The notes: generated by a model from the sequence alone, not told the origin. A stretch of DNA of 64,000 nucleotides from Eubacterium sp. (GCA_022511225.1 JAFLRZ010000006.1:1-64000), one strand, 5' to 3'. Counted from the stretch's first letter, positions 16,888 through 25,869 are shown. Translations and numbers: made by a program.

Positions 16888-18204
16888 TCAATTATCTGAT
16901 TTCTTTGCTTTCCTTTTTTCTGCGAGCCTGTCCCTTATTTTTCTTGCAGAAAAGGCAAACAGTGATATGGCGAAGGTGACACCGATTATGCTTAGCGGAA
17001 TTATGTAAATACCTGCATTTTCACTTAATGCAGTGATATTTATACCCATTCTTGAAAGTACTGCCTCAGCAGTCCTTGCGGTAGTTACTACCGTAAGGTC
17101 ATCAACCTTGCCTACAACCTTTCGTGTCGTTTCAACCTCGTGCACCTTCGTTACGTTTGCAACTGCCTTTGTAACGGTGAAGTCAGCCTGTTGGTAAAGA
17201 GTATCGTTCGCACAGACTACGACAGTAGCAGTGCCCTCTCCGATAGCTTTGATATCACCGCCTGCACCTAATTCGATGATACCCTCCTGATCGCAGAAGA
17301 ATCCTACAACTGCGGGAGCATTTGATGGCTTTACCGAATAATCAAGCTTTATCGAATCACCAATCTGAAGTTCATATGATGATGCGTTGATGTTAAGCTC
17401 CTTAAGCTCAATCATCCTTGTTGTCGGCTCTGTTGTTGTAGTCGTTGTTGTTGTCGTTGTAGTTGTAGGAGCTTTTGTGGTAATTGCTCTTTCTGTAGTG
17501 GTTGATTTTTTTGTAGTAGTTCTCTTTTTTGTCGTTGCTTTTCTTGTAGTAGCTTTTTTTGTAGTAGCTTTTTTTGTAGTAACTTTCTTTCTCGTTGTGC
17601 TTTTCTTAGTCGCTTTAGAGGATGAGCCGTTTGCTACAGATGCATAATCAGGCTCACCATATCCCATAATTGAGCTTGTACTGCCGTACGGCTTGGAGCC
17701 GTTTTTGGTGTATGTTCCTCTTTTAACCTTACCTGAGCAGTTACCCTCGATAGTATAAACACTTGAGCCCGATACGTAGTCAACAATGCCTACGTGCTGT
17801 GATGAGCCGTTACCGCTCCAGTCAAAGAAAACGAGATCTCCCGACTTCGGTGTATATCCGCTTGAAGCCTTGTGGTATCTGCCCTTATTTGTAAACCAGC
17901 TTATCATACTGTTGCAGTTACCGCCACTCGGCACAATGTTGGCATAAAGCTTTACACCGTAGGCATCTCCTGCCATGTGAAAGCACCATAAAGCAAAGGT
18001 CGTGCACCAACCGCCCTGCCAGCCGTACCAGTCGCCGTATTTAGTGACGCCCTTTGACCTTTCGGTATAGCCAACCTCACCGTCTGCAATTGATACTACC
18101 TTGCTTCTCAGCTGTGACTCGGTAGCCGCATTTGCTGTGAAGGGGGATATTACTATTGTCAGAATAATTATTGCTGAAAGTATAACTGTTAAAGCCTTTT
18201 TCAT
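16888..18204 (-). CDS. CHAP-domain cell-wall hydrolase with Lys/Thr linker and C-terminal anchor
   Basis: 438 residues. A signal peptide (about 1-26) is followed by a CHAP amidase/endopeptidase with catalytic Cys in GGWCTTFAL (about 67), His in SQHVGIVDY (about 137) and the polar residue in TIEGNCSG. A low-complexity linker rich in KKATT repeats and a run of 12 threonines (about 195-265) leads to an immunoglobulin-like module (about 270-350) and a late membrane helix (about 402-422) with a basic tail. The design suggests a hydrolase held at the membrane and reaching through the wall. First gene of the operon running to iolB. Confidence 0.9.
   Translation of the reverse strand: MKKALTVILSAIIILTIVISPFTANAATESQLRSKVVSIADGEVGYTERSKGVTKYGDWYGWQGGWCTTFALWCFHMAGDAYGVKLYANIVPSGGNCNSMISWFTNKGRYHKASSGYTPKSGDLVFFDWSGNGSSQHVGIVDYVSGSSVYTIEGNCSGKVKRGTYTKNGSKPYGSTSSIMGYGEPDYASVANGSSSKATKKSTTRKKVTTKKATTKKATTRKATTKKRTTTKKSTTTERAITTKAPTTTTTTTTTTTTEPTTRMIELKELNINASSYELQIGDSIKLDYSVKPSNAPAVVGFFCDQEGIIELGAGGDIKAIGEGTATVVVCANDTLYQQADFTVTKAVANVTKVHEVETTRKVVGKVDDLTVVTTARTAEAVLSRMGINITALSENAGIYIIPLSIIGVTFAISLFAFSARKIRDRLAEKRKAKKSDN
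17430..17630. repeat. Trinucleotide-rich low-complexity tract inside the CHAP gene
   Basis: The coding strand is a run of ACN/AAG codons (threonine and lysine). The most regular part, about 17435-17470, alternates GTT/GTA/GTC triplets on the plus strand. Slipped-strand changes by whole codons would lengthen or shorten the linker without breaking the frame. Confidence 0.6.
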
Positions 18205-18366
18205 TAGCTTATACCTCGTGTTCTGTTTTAGGTATATATATACACTATAATTATATTATATTTAAAATAAAAGTCAATCATAAAATTTCTTAATCCTTTG
18301 TATTGAAATTTCAGATAAAATGGTTTAAAATAGTCATATAGATGATTTGAGGGGTGACAATCTTTA

Positions 18367-19956
18367 ATGAAAAGACTTGAGAAATGCAATCTCGAACACG
18401 TAACTCCCGAAGAGGTTGGAGTTGACAGTTCAGTTATAACTGCTTTCATTAATGAAATAAACGAAAAGAAGTTAGGTCTTCACAGCTTTACAGTTGTGCG
18501 CCACGATAAGGTTTGTGCTCAGGGATTTTTTAAGCCGTATTCTGCGGATATTCCCCACGTGCTTTATTCTATGAGCAAGTCTGTAACTTCAACTGCAGTC
18601 GGCTTCGCAGTAAGCGAGGGACTTATTAACCTTAATGACAGAGTTGTTCAATTTTTTCCTGAATATGCAATGAGCAAGCGTCCGTTCAACAGAATGCTTA
18701 CTGTTCGTATGCTTCTTACTATGCATAGCGACAAGCTCATAACAGTGCTCGATGAAAAGGGAAAGACCGACTGGATTAAGAATTTTCTCGGCTCAACTTT
18801 CCTTGCTCCGCCAAATACAAAATTCAATTATATTTCAGAAAACACGTTTATGCTCTCAGCAATAATTTCAAAGGTAACAGGTATGAGTGTGCTCGATTAC
18901 CTCTACCCGAGAATGTTTGAGCCGCTCGGAATAGAAAAACCGTTCTGGGAAGCAGACGGAGCAGGCAACACTGCAGGCGGTTGGGGTCTTTATATGAAGA
19001 GCGAAGACCTTGCTAAGTTCTTCTTGCCATATATTCACGAGGGCAAATGGATTGACGGAACTCAGCTTATACCGAAGCTCTGGGTGCAGGAGGCTACGAG
19101 AAAACAGGTTGACTCCGTGCGTGACGGTTTTATTGACAATATGATGGGTTACGGCTATCAGTTCTGGAGAAATCCTATCGCTAACAGCTTCCGTGCAGAC
19201 GGACTTTTCGGACAGCGTTGCTTTATGTTTCCTGATTATGATGCTCTCGTTGTTCTCAACTGCGGCGAGGCAGAGGACTACAAGGTAATGAAAGTATTTT
19301 GGAAATACTTCCCTCAGTGCTTTGGTTACGAGGCTCTGCCTGAAAACGATAGTGCATATAACGAAATGCTTGAAGCTATAGACAACTGCCACGTTGAGGA
19401 TTTGCCTGCAACTCCTCGAAATACGGCTATGGAGCAGATGGTTTCGGGCAGACTTATTAAGTGCAAAACGTCTGAATTCGTTTCGGTTGTTACAATTTCT
19501 ATTACACAGATGCTTTATAATAAGCCCGGCAAAATCAGCGAAATGAAGCTTACTTTCGATGACGAAAAGCTCAGCTTCTACTGGAAAGAAAAGGATTATG
19601 AAAACACGATAGATGTTGGCCTTGACGGCGAATACCGTGTCAGTGAAATAACGCTTGGTGATTTGCATTACCATACATATTCAAAGGCGTCATGGCAGAA
19701 GGACGGCTCACTTAAACTGTGGATAAGACCTATTGAAACGGCTCACGTAAGGAAGTTTACTTTCCGCTTTGATATGGACAGCGTTAAGATTACTAACGAA
19801 ATGACACCGCGAATGGAGGATCTTGTTATCTACTATATGACCTTCACCGGTAATCCGATTAAGGCAGGAAGCACTGAGGATGTTTTAAAAGCGGCGGTTA
19901 AAACGCTCGGTCTCCCGATTATAGAGCCTGATTTCAAAGGCTATTTTGAGCAATAA
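18367..19956 (+). CDS. Serine hydrolase (beta-lactamase class C-like)
   Basis: 529 residues. The N-terminal 330 residues form a class C beta-lactamase/DD-peptidase fold with SxxK in YSMSKSVTS (about 67) and a second-site tyrosine in NYISEN (about 158). Later come a GGWGLYMKSEDLAKF segment and the FGQRCFMFPDYDALV region, where the third motif would be. The C-terminal 200 residues look like a beta-sheet extension. There is no signal peptide, so it is probably a cytoplasmic esterase or amidase, not a resistance enzyme. Monocistronic, with a terminator at 19968. Confidence 0.88.
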   Translation: MKRLEKCNLEHVTPEEVGVDSSVITAFINEINEKKLGLHSFTVVRHDKVCAQGFFKPYSADIPHVLYSMSKSVTSTAVGFAVSEGLINLNDRVVQFFPEYAMSKRPFNRMLTVRMLLTMHSDKLITVLDEKGKTDWIKNFLGSTFLAPPNTKFNYISENTFMLSAIISKVTGMSVLDYLYPRMFEPLGIEKPFWEADGAGNTAGGWGLYMKSEDLAKFFLPYIHEGKWIDGTQLIPKLWVQEATRKQVDSVRDGFIDNMMGYGYQFWRNPIANSFRADGLFGQRCFMFPDYDALVVLNCGEAEDYKVMKVFWKYFPQCFGYEALPENDSAYNEMLEAIDNCHVEDLPATPRNTAMEQMVSGRLIKCKTSEFVSVVTISITQMLYNKPGKISEMKLTFDDEKLSFYWKEKDYENTIDVGLDGEYRVSEITLGDLHYHTYSKASWQKDGSLKLWIRPIETAHVRKFTFRFDMDSVKITNEMTPRMEDLVIYYMTFTGNPIKAGSTEDVLKAAVKTLGLPIIEPDFKGYFEQ

Positions 19957-19967
19957 CACAAAAAATG

Positions 19968-19999
19968 AAAAGAGAATATCGCAAAAGACATTCTCTTTT
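19968..19999 (+). terminator. Terminator of the serine hydrolase gene
   Basis: AAAAGAGAAT (19968-19977) pairs with ATTCTCTTTT (19990-19999) and is followed by a T run. It begins 11 bases after the stop. Confidence 0.85.
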
Positions 20000-20138
20000 T
20001 GTCATTATTTACTAAAAATATTCAGTTCGATTTTATCAAGCTGATGACAATTGTTTCACTCGTGTTTGCAACAGCGTTTATGTTAGTAAACAGCGGTAAC
20101 TGTATTATTCAGCTATAATAAAAGTTCAGCAACAAAAA

Positions 20139-20173
20139 AACAACTGATACCTAAACTAAAGGTATCAGTTGTT
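20139..20173 (-). terminator. Terminator of luxS
   Basis: AACAACTGATACC (20139-20151) pairs perfectly with GGTATCAGTTGTT (20161-20173). On the minus strand it starts right after the luxS stop and is followed by TTTTTGTT. Confidence 0.88.
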
Positions 20174-20175
20174 TT

Positions 20176-20652
20176 TTACTCTTCTACATCTTCGGCGGTC
20201 GGGTATTTCAAATCGCTCTTTTTCCAGTTTTCAATAACCTTGAGAAATGCTTTTGACTCCTCCTTAGCCTGAGGAAGCGAGTGGTCAAGGCAGTTTCCGC
20301 ATTCTTTTGGAGAAACACCGGGCACGACACCCCAGTACTCACTGATAAACTCAAAGGTTTTTTTTATGAGCTTGATGCAGTAATCGTCCGACAGATTTCT
20401 TGTCAGAAAATAAAAGCCTGTACGGCAACCCATCGGTCCGAAATATATGATGTTGTCACCAAACTGAGTGTTTCGCACGTATGTGGCGAAGAGATGCTCG
20501 ATAGTGTGCATGGCTGCATTTGTCATAACAGGCTCTCTGTTTGGCAGGCGCATACGAATATCGTACGTTGTGATGTCATCATCAATTCTGCTGATGTAAA
20601 TTCCTTTTTTTAGTATGTTGTGGTCAATCTGAAAGCTTGGTATTGTTTTCAT
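20176..20652 (-). CDS. luxS: S-ribosylhomocysteine lyase (autoinducer-2 synthase)
   Basis: 158 residues, the normal LuxS size. The metal site HTIEH (residues 49-53) and a CGNCLDH segment supply His/His/Cys ligands; MGCRTGFY holds the catalytic cysteine. It splits S-ribosylhomocysteine into homocysteine and DPD, recycling the methyl cycle and giving AI-2 as by-product. It stands alone with its own terminator, so a metabolic role is as likely as signalling. GGGAG precedes the ATG. Confidence 0.97.
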   Translation of the reverse strand: MKTIPSFQIDHNILKKGIYISRIDDDITTYDIRMRLPNREPVMTNAAMHTIEHLFATYVRNTQFGDNIIYFGPMGCRTGFYFLTRNLSDDYCIKLIKKTFEFISEYWGVVPGVSPKECGNCLDHSLPQAKEESKAFLKVIENWKKSDLKYPTAEDVEE

Positions 20653-20717
20653 TTATCTTCAACTCCCGTAAACAATCTATTTATATAATAACACATTTTT
20701 CTATTTTTCCAAGTCTG

Positions 20718-21563
20718 TTAAATCAATTTTTTAAAATCTTTTGGAAATTCACTGTCAACAGTTATTTCTTCGCCGGTAATCGGATGGATGAAATATATTG
20801 TTTTGCAGTGAAGTGCCTGACGGTTGATTTTATCAGAGCTATTGCCGTACAGTGTGTCGCCCACAAGAGCATTTCCAAGATACGAAAAGTGAACGCGTAT
20901 TTGATGAGTTCTTCCTGTTTCAAGATTAATCTTAAGCAGGGTAGTGCTGTCAGTATTTTTTATAGCCTGCCAGTGCGTTACGGCTCTTTCGCCGTCATCA
21001 AACACACCTCGTTTTATGATGCTGTCATTCACCCTGCGGATTGGAAGCTCAATAGTGCCGTTACCGTTCAGAATACCGTCACATACCGCATAATAATCCT
21101 TTTTGATTTTACCTGCAAGCTTACTTGCGGCAAGCTCGTTTTTAGCAATGAGCACAAGTCCGCTCGTATCCCTGTCAAGTCTGTAAACTGCACGAAACGG
21201 CATATTATCAAGATAGCAGGCGGCAACGTTTGCAAGTGTGTCGCCCTGATGATTTCTGCTTTCGTGAACAGGCATAAACGGAGGCTTATCGAGCACCAAA
21301 ATATCCTCATCGTTAAAGCACACTTTGACATCGGTATTATCAAGCTTTTTGGGCGATTTGCCGTTTTCGACAATCTTTATGGCAAGCCTGTCATCTGTAT
21401 TGATTAAGTCGATGCTTTTTGCAAATTCACCGTTTTTTGTTATTCCGTTTTCGGTGTTTTTCAGTTTTGTGAGCAGTGCGGCAGACACTCCGAAATCGCG
21501 CAGAAAATCCCTTATCTGCCTGCCGTTGTCCTTAGACGTAATAATGAATTCTATTTTTCTCAT
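20718..21563 (-). CDS. RluA-family RNA pseudouridine synthase
   Basis: 281 residues. The catalytic aspartate sits in YRLDRDTSGL (about residue 143), and GRTHQIRVH is the second family signature. Residues 1-75 resemble a degenerate S4-type RNA-binding segment. It converts uridines in rRNA or tRNA to pseudouridine; the exact site cannot be told. A second family member is at 60487. It follows ilvE with a palindromic hairpin between them, so it is probably transcribed separately or by read-through. Confidence 0.9.
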   Translation of the reverse strand: MRKIEFIITSKDNGRQIRDFLRDFGVSAALLTKLKNTENGITKNGEFAKSIDLINTDDRLAIKIVENGKSPKKLDNTDVKVCFNDEDILVLDKPPFMPVHESRNHQGDTLANVAACYLDNMPFRAVYRLDRDTSGLVLIAKNELAASKLAGKIKKDYYAVCDGILNGNGTIELPIRRVNDSIIKRGVFDDGERAVTHWQAIKNTDSTTLLKINLETGRTHQIRVHFSYLGNALVGDTLYGNSSDKINRQALHCKTIYFIHPITGEEITVDSEFPKDFKKLI

Positions 21564-21573
21564 AATAATCTAA

Positions 21574-21603
21574 TTAATGCCTCTTCAATTGAAGAGGCAT
21601 TAA
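21574..21603 (-). terminator. Perfect palindromic hairpin after ilvE
   Basis: TTAATGCCTCTTC (21574-21586) and its exact complement (21591-21603) enclose AATT. It lies 14 bases after the ilvE stop on the minus strand. The T run is weak, so termination may be partial and let transcription reach the pseudouridine synthase gene. Confidence 0.65.
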
Positions 21604-21616
21604 ATAATGTTCGGTA

Positions 21617-22678
21617 TTAGTCAACCTTAACAATCCAGCCCATCGGATCTTCGACAGTGCCGAACTGAATACCTGTAAGAGTGTCGTAAAGCTTCTGAGT
21701 AAGCTCGCCGGTCTTGAAATCGTTGATTTCAACAGTCTTGCCTTCGTATGTAAGTCCGCCAACAGGGCTGATAACAGCAGCAGTACCTGTACCGAATACT
21801 TCCTCGAGCTTGCCGTTTTCAGCAGCCTCCATAACGAAGTCAATAGTAAATCTTGTTTCGTTTACCTTGTAGCCCCATTTTTTAAGAAGCTCAATACAGC
21901 TCATTCTTGTAATACCCGGAAGAACCGTGCCTACTGTAGGCGCAGTGTAGATTTCGCCGTCAATCTTAAACATAATGTTCATTGAGCCTACTTCCTCTAC
22001 GTACTTCCTCTCAACGCCGTCAAGCCAGAGAACCTGAGAGTAGCCGAGCTTGTGACCCTTTTCCGATGCAATGATAGACGCAGCATAGTTACCGCCGCAC
22101 TTGATATATCCTGTACCGCCCGGTGTAGCACGAACGTACTCATCCTCAACGTAAATCTTAACAGGATTCATACCCTCTTCATAGTAAGCACCTGACGGTG
22201 AGCAAATGATGATAAACATATATTCATCAGAAGCCTTAACACCTAAAACAGGCTCTGTAGCAATAGTATAAGGTCTGATGTAAAGGCTTGTATCAGGCTC
22301 GCTCGGAACCCAATCCTTTTCAACGTCAACGAGTGCTTTTACAGCATCTACGAAATCCTCAACGGGAATTTCAGGTATGCAAAGTCTTTGATGAGTTGAC
22401 TGCATTCTTTCAGCGTTCTTGTCAGGTCTGAAAAGCTGAACCTTTCCTTCAGGAGTTCTGTATGCCTTAAGTCCTTCAAAGCATTCCTGTGCGTAGTGAA
22501 ATACGAGAGCAGACGGATCAAGCACAAGCGGCTGATAGGGGATGATTCTTGCATTGTGCCAGCCTTCTCCTGTTTTGTAATCCATAATAAACATATGGTC
22601 TGTGAAAATGTTACCAAAGCCTAATTTACCCTCCGGCTTTGCTTTTGGAGTTTTTGTAAGTTCATACTTGATTTCCAT
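21617..22678 (-). CDS. ilvE: Branched-chain amino-acid aminotransferase
   Basis: 353 residues, the long (fold-type IV) bacterial form. Family marks are FHYAQECFEGLKAYR early on, the region around YIKCGGNYAASIIA and GYSQVLWLDG with the PLP lysine near residue 190, then EVGSMNIMF and the EVFGTGTAAVISPV phosphate-binding loop. It makes leucine, isoleucine and valine from their keto acids using glutamate. A DegV gene lies 32 bases upstream on the same strand. Confidence 0.96.
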   Translation of the reverse strand: MEIKYELTKTPKAKPEGKLGFGNIFTDHMFIMDYKTGEGWHNARIIPYQPLVLDPSALVFHYAQECFEGLKAYRTPEGKVQLFRPDKNAERMQSTHQRLCIPEIPVEDFVDAVKALVDVEKDWVPSEPDTSLYIRPYTIATEPVLGVKASDEYMFIIICSPSGAYYEEGMNPVKIYVEDEYVRATPGGTGYIKCGGNYAASIIASEKGHKLGYSQVLWLDGVERKYVEEVGSMNIMFKIDGEIYTAPTVGTVLPGITRMSCIELLKKWGYKVNETRFTIDFVMEAAENGKLEEVFGTGTAAVISPVGGLTYEGKTVEINDFKTGELTQKLYDTLTGIQFGTVEDPMGWIVKVD

Positions 22679-22710
22679 TTTATGTACCTTCTTTTCAATA
22701 GAATTTCGAA

Positions 22711-23571
22711 TTAATATTCAAAGGCGATAAGCGTACCTTTGTTTGCGGCATAAAGAGTGTTAAGTCCGCTTGCACGAAGAACAGTTATGTTATCCTCCGT
22801 AAAATTAGTATTCTCTACGATAAGCTCCTTGATAGTCTGTGCCTTATCTTCGCAGCATACGTGGGTGATTATGCACTTCTTGTTGCTCAAATCAGCACCC
22901 TCTGTATCCTTTGCAATAAGGTGAGAAAGCTTTATGAGCGTTCTCTTAACAGTCAAATCTTTGCCTGCAATTGCAATTTTTCCGTTTTCTGCTCTGCCGA
23001 TAACCTTAACTCTGAGAGTTTCTATAACGTTTGCCGCGAGATTGAAAAGTCTGCCGTTGCCTTTCAGTATATCAAAGCTTTCAAGGCAGAAGTAAAGACG
23101 GCTGTGCTCGGTTATGTAATCCTCGACAGTTTCGACAATTTCATTAAATGAAGCACCTGAATCAGCAAGTGCTTTGACTTTTTTTGCAATAAGAATCTCA
23201 GTGCCTGACGTTGCAAGAGAATTGAAAACGTGAATGTTTTTATTGTCGTTATGCTCGCTTTTATAGAGCTCAGTGCCCTGAACGGCACTGTTGTAGCATC
23301 CGCTGAGCTTGCTTGTTATGGTTACTATATACACGTCGTCATAATCACCCTCGCACGCATCGGCAAATGCCTGAGGAGAGGGACAGGCAGATTTTGCAAG
23401 CACGTCACTTTCGAGCATTCTTTTCACAAAATCATCCTGATTAAAGTTTTCGTCATCGGGGATTATGTAATCACCTATCTGAAGCGTGAGCGGTACTACT
23501 TCAAGATTGTTCCACTTTTTCATATCTGCCGTTAAATCGCAGCAGCTGTCAACAACGATTTTATAACTCAT
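22711..23571 (-). CDS. DegV-family fatty-acid-binding protein
   Basis: 286 residues, the normal DegV length. It starts with the typical IVVDSCCDLT strand and has the ITSKLSGCYNSAVQG loop that contacts the bound lipid carboxylate. DegV proteins carry fatty acids; some act as FakB subunits that present exogenous fatty acids to the kinase FakA. No fakA gene lies in the window. It is probably co-transcribed with ilvE, an association I cannot explain. Confidence 0.93.
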   Translation of the reverse strand: MSYKIVVDSCCDLTADMKKWNNLEVVPLTLQIGDYIIPDDENFNQDDFVKRMLESDVLAKSACPSPQAFADACEGDYDDVYIVTITSKLSGCYNSAVQGTELYKSEHNDNKNIHVFNSLATSGTEILIAKKVKALADSGASFNEIVETVEDYITEHSRLYFCLESFDILKGNGRLFNLAANVIETLRVKVIGRAENGKIAIAGKDLTVKRTLIKLSHLIAKDTEGADLSNKKCIITHVCCEDKAQTIKELIVENTNFTEDNITVLRASGLNTLYAANKGTLIAFEY

Positions 23572-23679
23572 ATATTCCGCCTTTCAAATAGTGCGCCTTA
23601 AAACTTAATAATTACTAATCATTATACTATCTTTTTTTGTCATAGTCAATACACGATGAGGTATTATTATACAAAATAT

Positions 23680-23712
23680 AAAACCGCAGAACTTCAATAT
23701 TTCTGCGGTTTT
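23680..23712 (-). terminator. Terminator of the P-loop kinase-like gene
   Basis: AAAACCGCAGAA (23680-23691) pairs with TTCTGCGGTTTT (23701-23712). It lies just past the stop at 23717 on the minus strand and is followed by a T-rich stretch. Confidence 0.75.
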
Positions 23713-23716
23713 GCTT

Positions 23717-24436
23717 TTATTTTTCATCTGATTTTCCGGACATTGTATTGTACGACATAAGCATTGCTTCCTCGCTTATGTTACAGCCGAGCTCGTACAG
23801 ATTAACCTTGGCAAACAGCTCTTCAAGCACGTTGAAAAGCTTTGACATTCTTTTTTCTCCAAGCCGTCTCACAGTCTGCGAAAAAATATTGAACACAGCC
23901 TTTGATACGTCAGCCTTTTTAATCCAGTTGTTCTCGCTTCGTTCTATGAAGCCTATACCTGCAAGCGGGATAACCTCGGGAGTTGAATAATCATATTTAC
24001 CGCTCCACGGAGTACCGCAGGCATAGACCTCACCGTCAATCAGTCTTATTGCAGGCTTATCGTCATTAAGCATATATGCCCGTTCTCCGAAATGCTTAAG
24101 CCACAGCTGTGTATGTGTGGATTTGCCTACACCGCTGTTTGCAGAAAAAGCATATGCCTTGCCGTCGACGACTACGCATGAGGAGTGAAGCAGTATTCCG
24201 TCAAAATCAATAAGCGCTGTGTAAAAATCCGAGCCTGTGAGCATATATTCCCAGTCATCCTGAACGAGCTCAGGATGAGCCTCCATTGCATCAAGCACAC
24301 GCTTTTCATCGACGTCAATAAGTATATCGGCACGGCAGCTCTGATCTTTTGAAAGATAGGGGACAGCCTGCTTCTTTGTACGCCCCTTAGGATTAACGAT
24401 TTCAACCTTTAATCCAGCAATATCGTAAATAGCCAT
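23717..24436 (-). CDS. HPr-kinase-like P-loop protein of unknown role
   Basis: 239 residues. The P-loop ANSGVGKSTHTQLW (about residues 99-112) and a DDKPAIR motif about 20 residues later match the C-terminal kinase domain of HprK. The N-terminal domain of true HprK is replaced by about 85 unrelated residues, and a GTPWSGK motif follows. Proteins of this type are found near peptide modification genes and as orphans; their targets are mostly unknown. It is a single gene here, divergent from dinB. I call it HprK-like only; kinase activity on HPr is doubtful because the rest of HprK is absent. Confidence 0.75.
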   Translation of the reverse strand: MAIYDIAGLKVEIVNPKGRTKKQAVPYLSKDQSCRADILIDVDEKRVLDAMEAHPELVQDDWEYMLTGSDFYTALIDFDGILLHSSCVVVDGKAYAFSANSGVGKSTHTQLWLKHFGERAYMLNDDKPAIRLIDGEVYACGTPWSGKYDYSTPEVIPLAGIGFIERSENNWIKKADVSKAVFNIFSQTVRRLGEKRMSKLFNVLEELFAKVNLYELGCNISEEAMLMSYNTMSGKSDEK

Positions 24437-24539
24437 AATTTCATCCTTGTTGATTGTTATTTAAATAGTATAGACCAACTTTTGAAATTAGTCAAGCTAT
24501 GCATAGGGTACGTAAATACTCTCTCCAAAATTTACATCA

Positions 24540-24568
24540 TTGACATTATCGAACATTCGTACTATAAT
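24540..24568 (+). promoter_or_regulatory. Consensus promoter of dinB with a LexA-box-like site
   Basis: TTGACA (24540-24545), 17 bases, TATAAT (24563-24568): both hexamers are perfect. The spacer contains CGAACATTCGTAC; GAAC-N4-GTAC at 24551-24562 differs by one base from the Firmicutes LexA core GAAC-N4-GTTC. Repressor bound here would cover the promoter, fitting damage-inducible expression. Confidence 0.72.
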
Positions 24569-24602
24569 AAAACAAATGTTCTATAAGGTTCAGGTTATAA
24601 TT

Positions 24603-25835
24603 ATGAAACGAGAGATATTACATATTGATTGCAACAAATTTTATGCAAGCGTTGAGTGCTGTCTGCACCCGGAGCTTAAGGATAAGCCGGTTGCAGTGGG
24701 CGGAAGCGAAAAATCACGCCACGGAATCATACTTACTAAAAACGAAATAGCGTCAAAATACGGTCTTGTAGTAGGAGAACCGCTTTGGAAAGCGCGTCAG
24801 AAGTGCCCCAATCTCATCATAGTTCCCCCTCATTTTGACACGTATATGGAGTTTTCGAAAAGGGTACATAAAATTTTTGAAGATTATACAGATTTGATTG
24901 AGCCGTTCGGACTTGACGAGTGCTGGCTTGACGTGTCAGGCGATTGGTTCAAAACAGGCGAACAGATTGCGCAGGAGATACGGAGGAGAGTCAAGGAGGA
25001 AATAGGCATTACAGTCAGCATAGGTGTCAGCTTCAACAAGATTTTTGCAAAGCTTGGCTCTGACTACAAAAAGCCTGATGCAGTAACAGTTATCAGCAAG
25101 GAAAATTTCAGGGATATAGTATGGGGACTTCCGTGCAGCGATCTGCTTATGATAGGCAGAGCAACCACGAAAAAGCTTAACCATTACGGAATATACACGA
25201 TAGGAGACGTCGCAAATGCAGATGACCGCTTTATGAAAAGCATTTTCGGCAAGAACGGTGAAATGCTTCTCAGCTTTGCAAGGGGAGAGGATAATTCTCC
25301 CGTTCGTCATATGGATTTGTCGAGAGAGATAAAAAGTGTTGGCAATTCGACTACAACGCCGAGGGATCTTGTGAATAACGACGATGTTAAGGTTGTTTTT
25401 ACTGTTCTTGCGGAGAGCGTAGCACGACGGCTTAGACAAAGCGGATATAAGGGCACAACTCTGTCTATCTCCGTCAGAAGCAACAATCTTGAAAGTTTTA
25501 CAAGGCAGTGCAAGCTTAAGACACCGACTAACGTAAGTAACGAGCTGATTAAGTCTGCTATGGAGCTTTTTACCGTTAATTATAAGTGGGAGAGACCAAT
25601 CAGGAGTATAGGGCTCAGTGTTACGGACTTTGACTTTGACGAGGTTGTGCAGTACGATATTTCAGGCTCGGCACAGAAAAGGGAGAAGCTTGAACGCCTT
25701 GAAAATGCGGTTGATAAGCTGAAGGATAGGTACGGAAATTACTGCGTTCAAAAGGGTACGGCGCTTTTTGATACGAAGCTTTCTCATTTTAATCCATTCG
25801 AGGATCATACGATACATCCTGTATCGTTATTATAA
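24603..25835 (+). CDS. dinB: Y-family DNA polymerase IV (DinB-like)
   Basis: About 410 residues. The palm has the first catalytic aspartate in HIDCNKFYASVE (about residue 7) and the DE pair in FGLDECWLDVSG (about 101-102). A helix-hairpin-helix thumb follows (LMIGRATTKKLNHYGIYTIGDV), then the little finger to the C terminus. It copies damaged DNA with low fidelity. The start is set at the ATG beginning MKREILHID, because the promoter lies between this and the ATG at 24540. The promoter carries a LexA-like site. Confidence 0.95.
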   Translation: MKREILHIDCNKFYASVECCLHPELKDKPVAVGGSEKSRHGIILTKNEIASKYGLVVGEPLWKARQKCPNLIIVPPHFDTYMEFSKRVHKIFEDYTDLIEPFGLDECWLDVSGDWFKTGEQIAQEIRRRVKEEIGITVSIGVSFNKIFAKLGSDYKKPDAVTVISKENFRDIVWGLPCSDLLMIGRATTKKLNHYGIYTIGDVANADDRFMKSIFGKNGEMLLSFARGEDNSPVRHMDLSREIKSVGNSTTTPRDLVNNDDVKVVFTVLAESVARRLRQSGYKGTTLSISVRSNNLESFTRQCKLKTPTNVSNELIKSAMELFTVNYKWERPIRSIGLSVTDFDFDEVVQYDISGSAQKREKLERLENAVDKLKDRYGNYCVQKGTALFDTKLSHFNPFEDHTIHPVSLL

Positions 25836-25869
25836 TCATTATATACCTTATATACCTTAATACAGGTTT

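Noticed and set aside
17387..17647. Valine-rich open frame opposite the CHAP gene linker
   Set aside because: It is the antisense reading of the threonine/lysine repeat tract and has no start signals.
18367..19956. Beta-lactam resistance gene
   Set aside because: There is no signal peptide, the protein is much longer than class C enzymes, and the third KTG-type motif is not evident; a cytoplasmic esterase or amidase is more likely.
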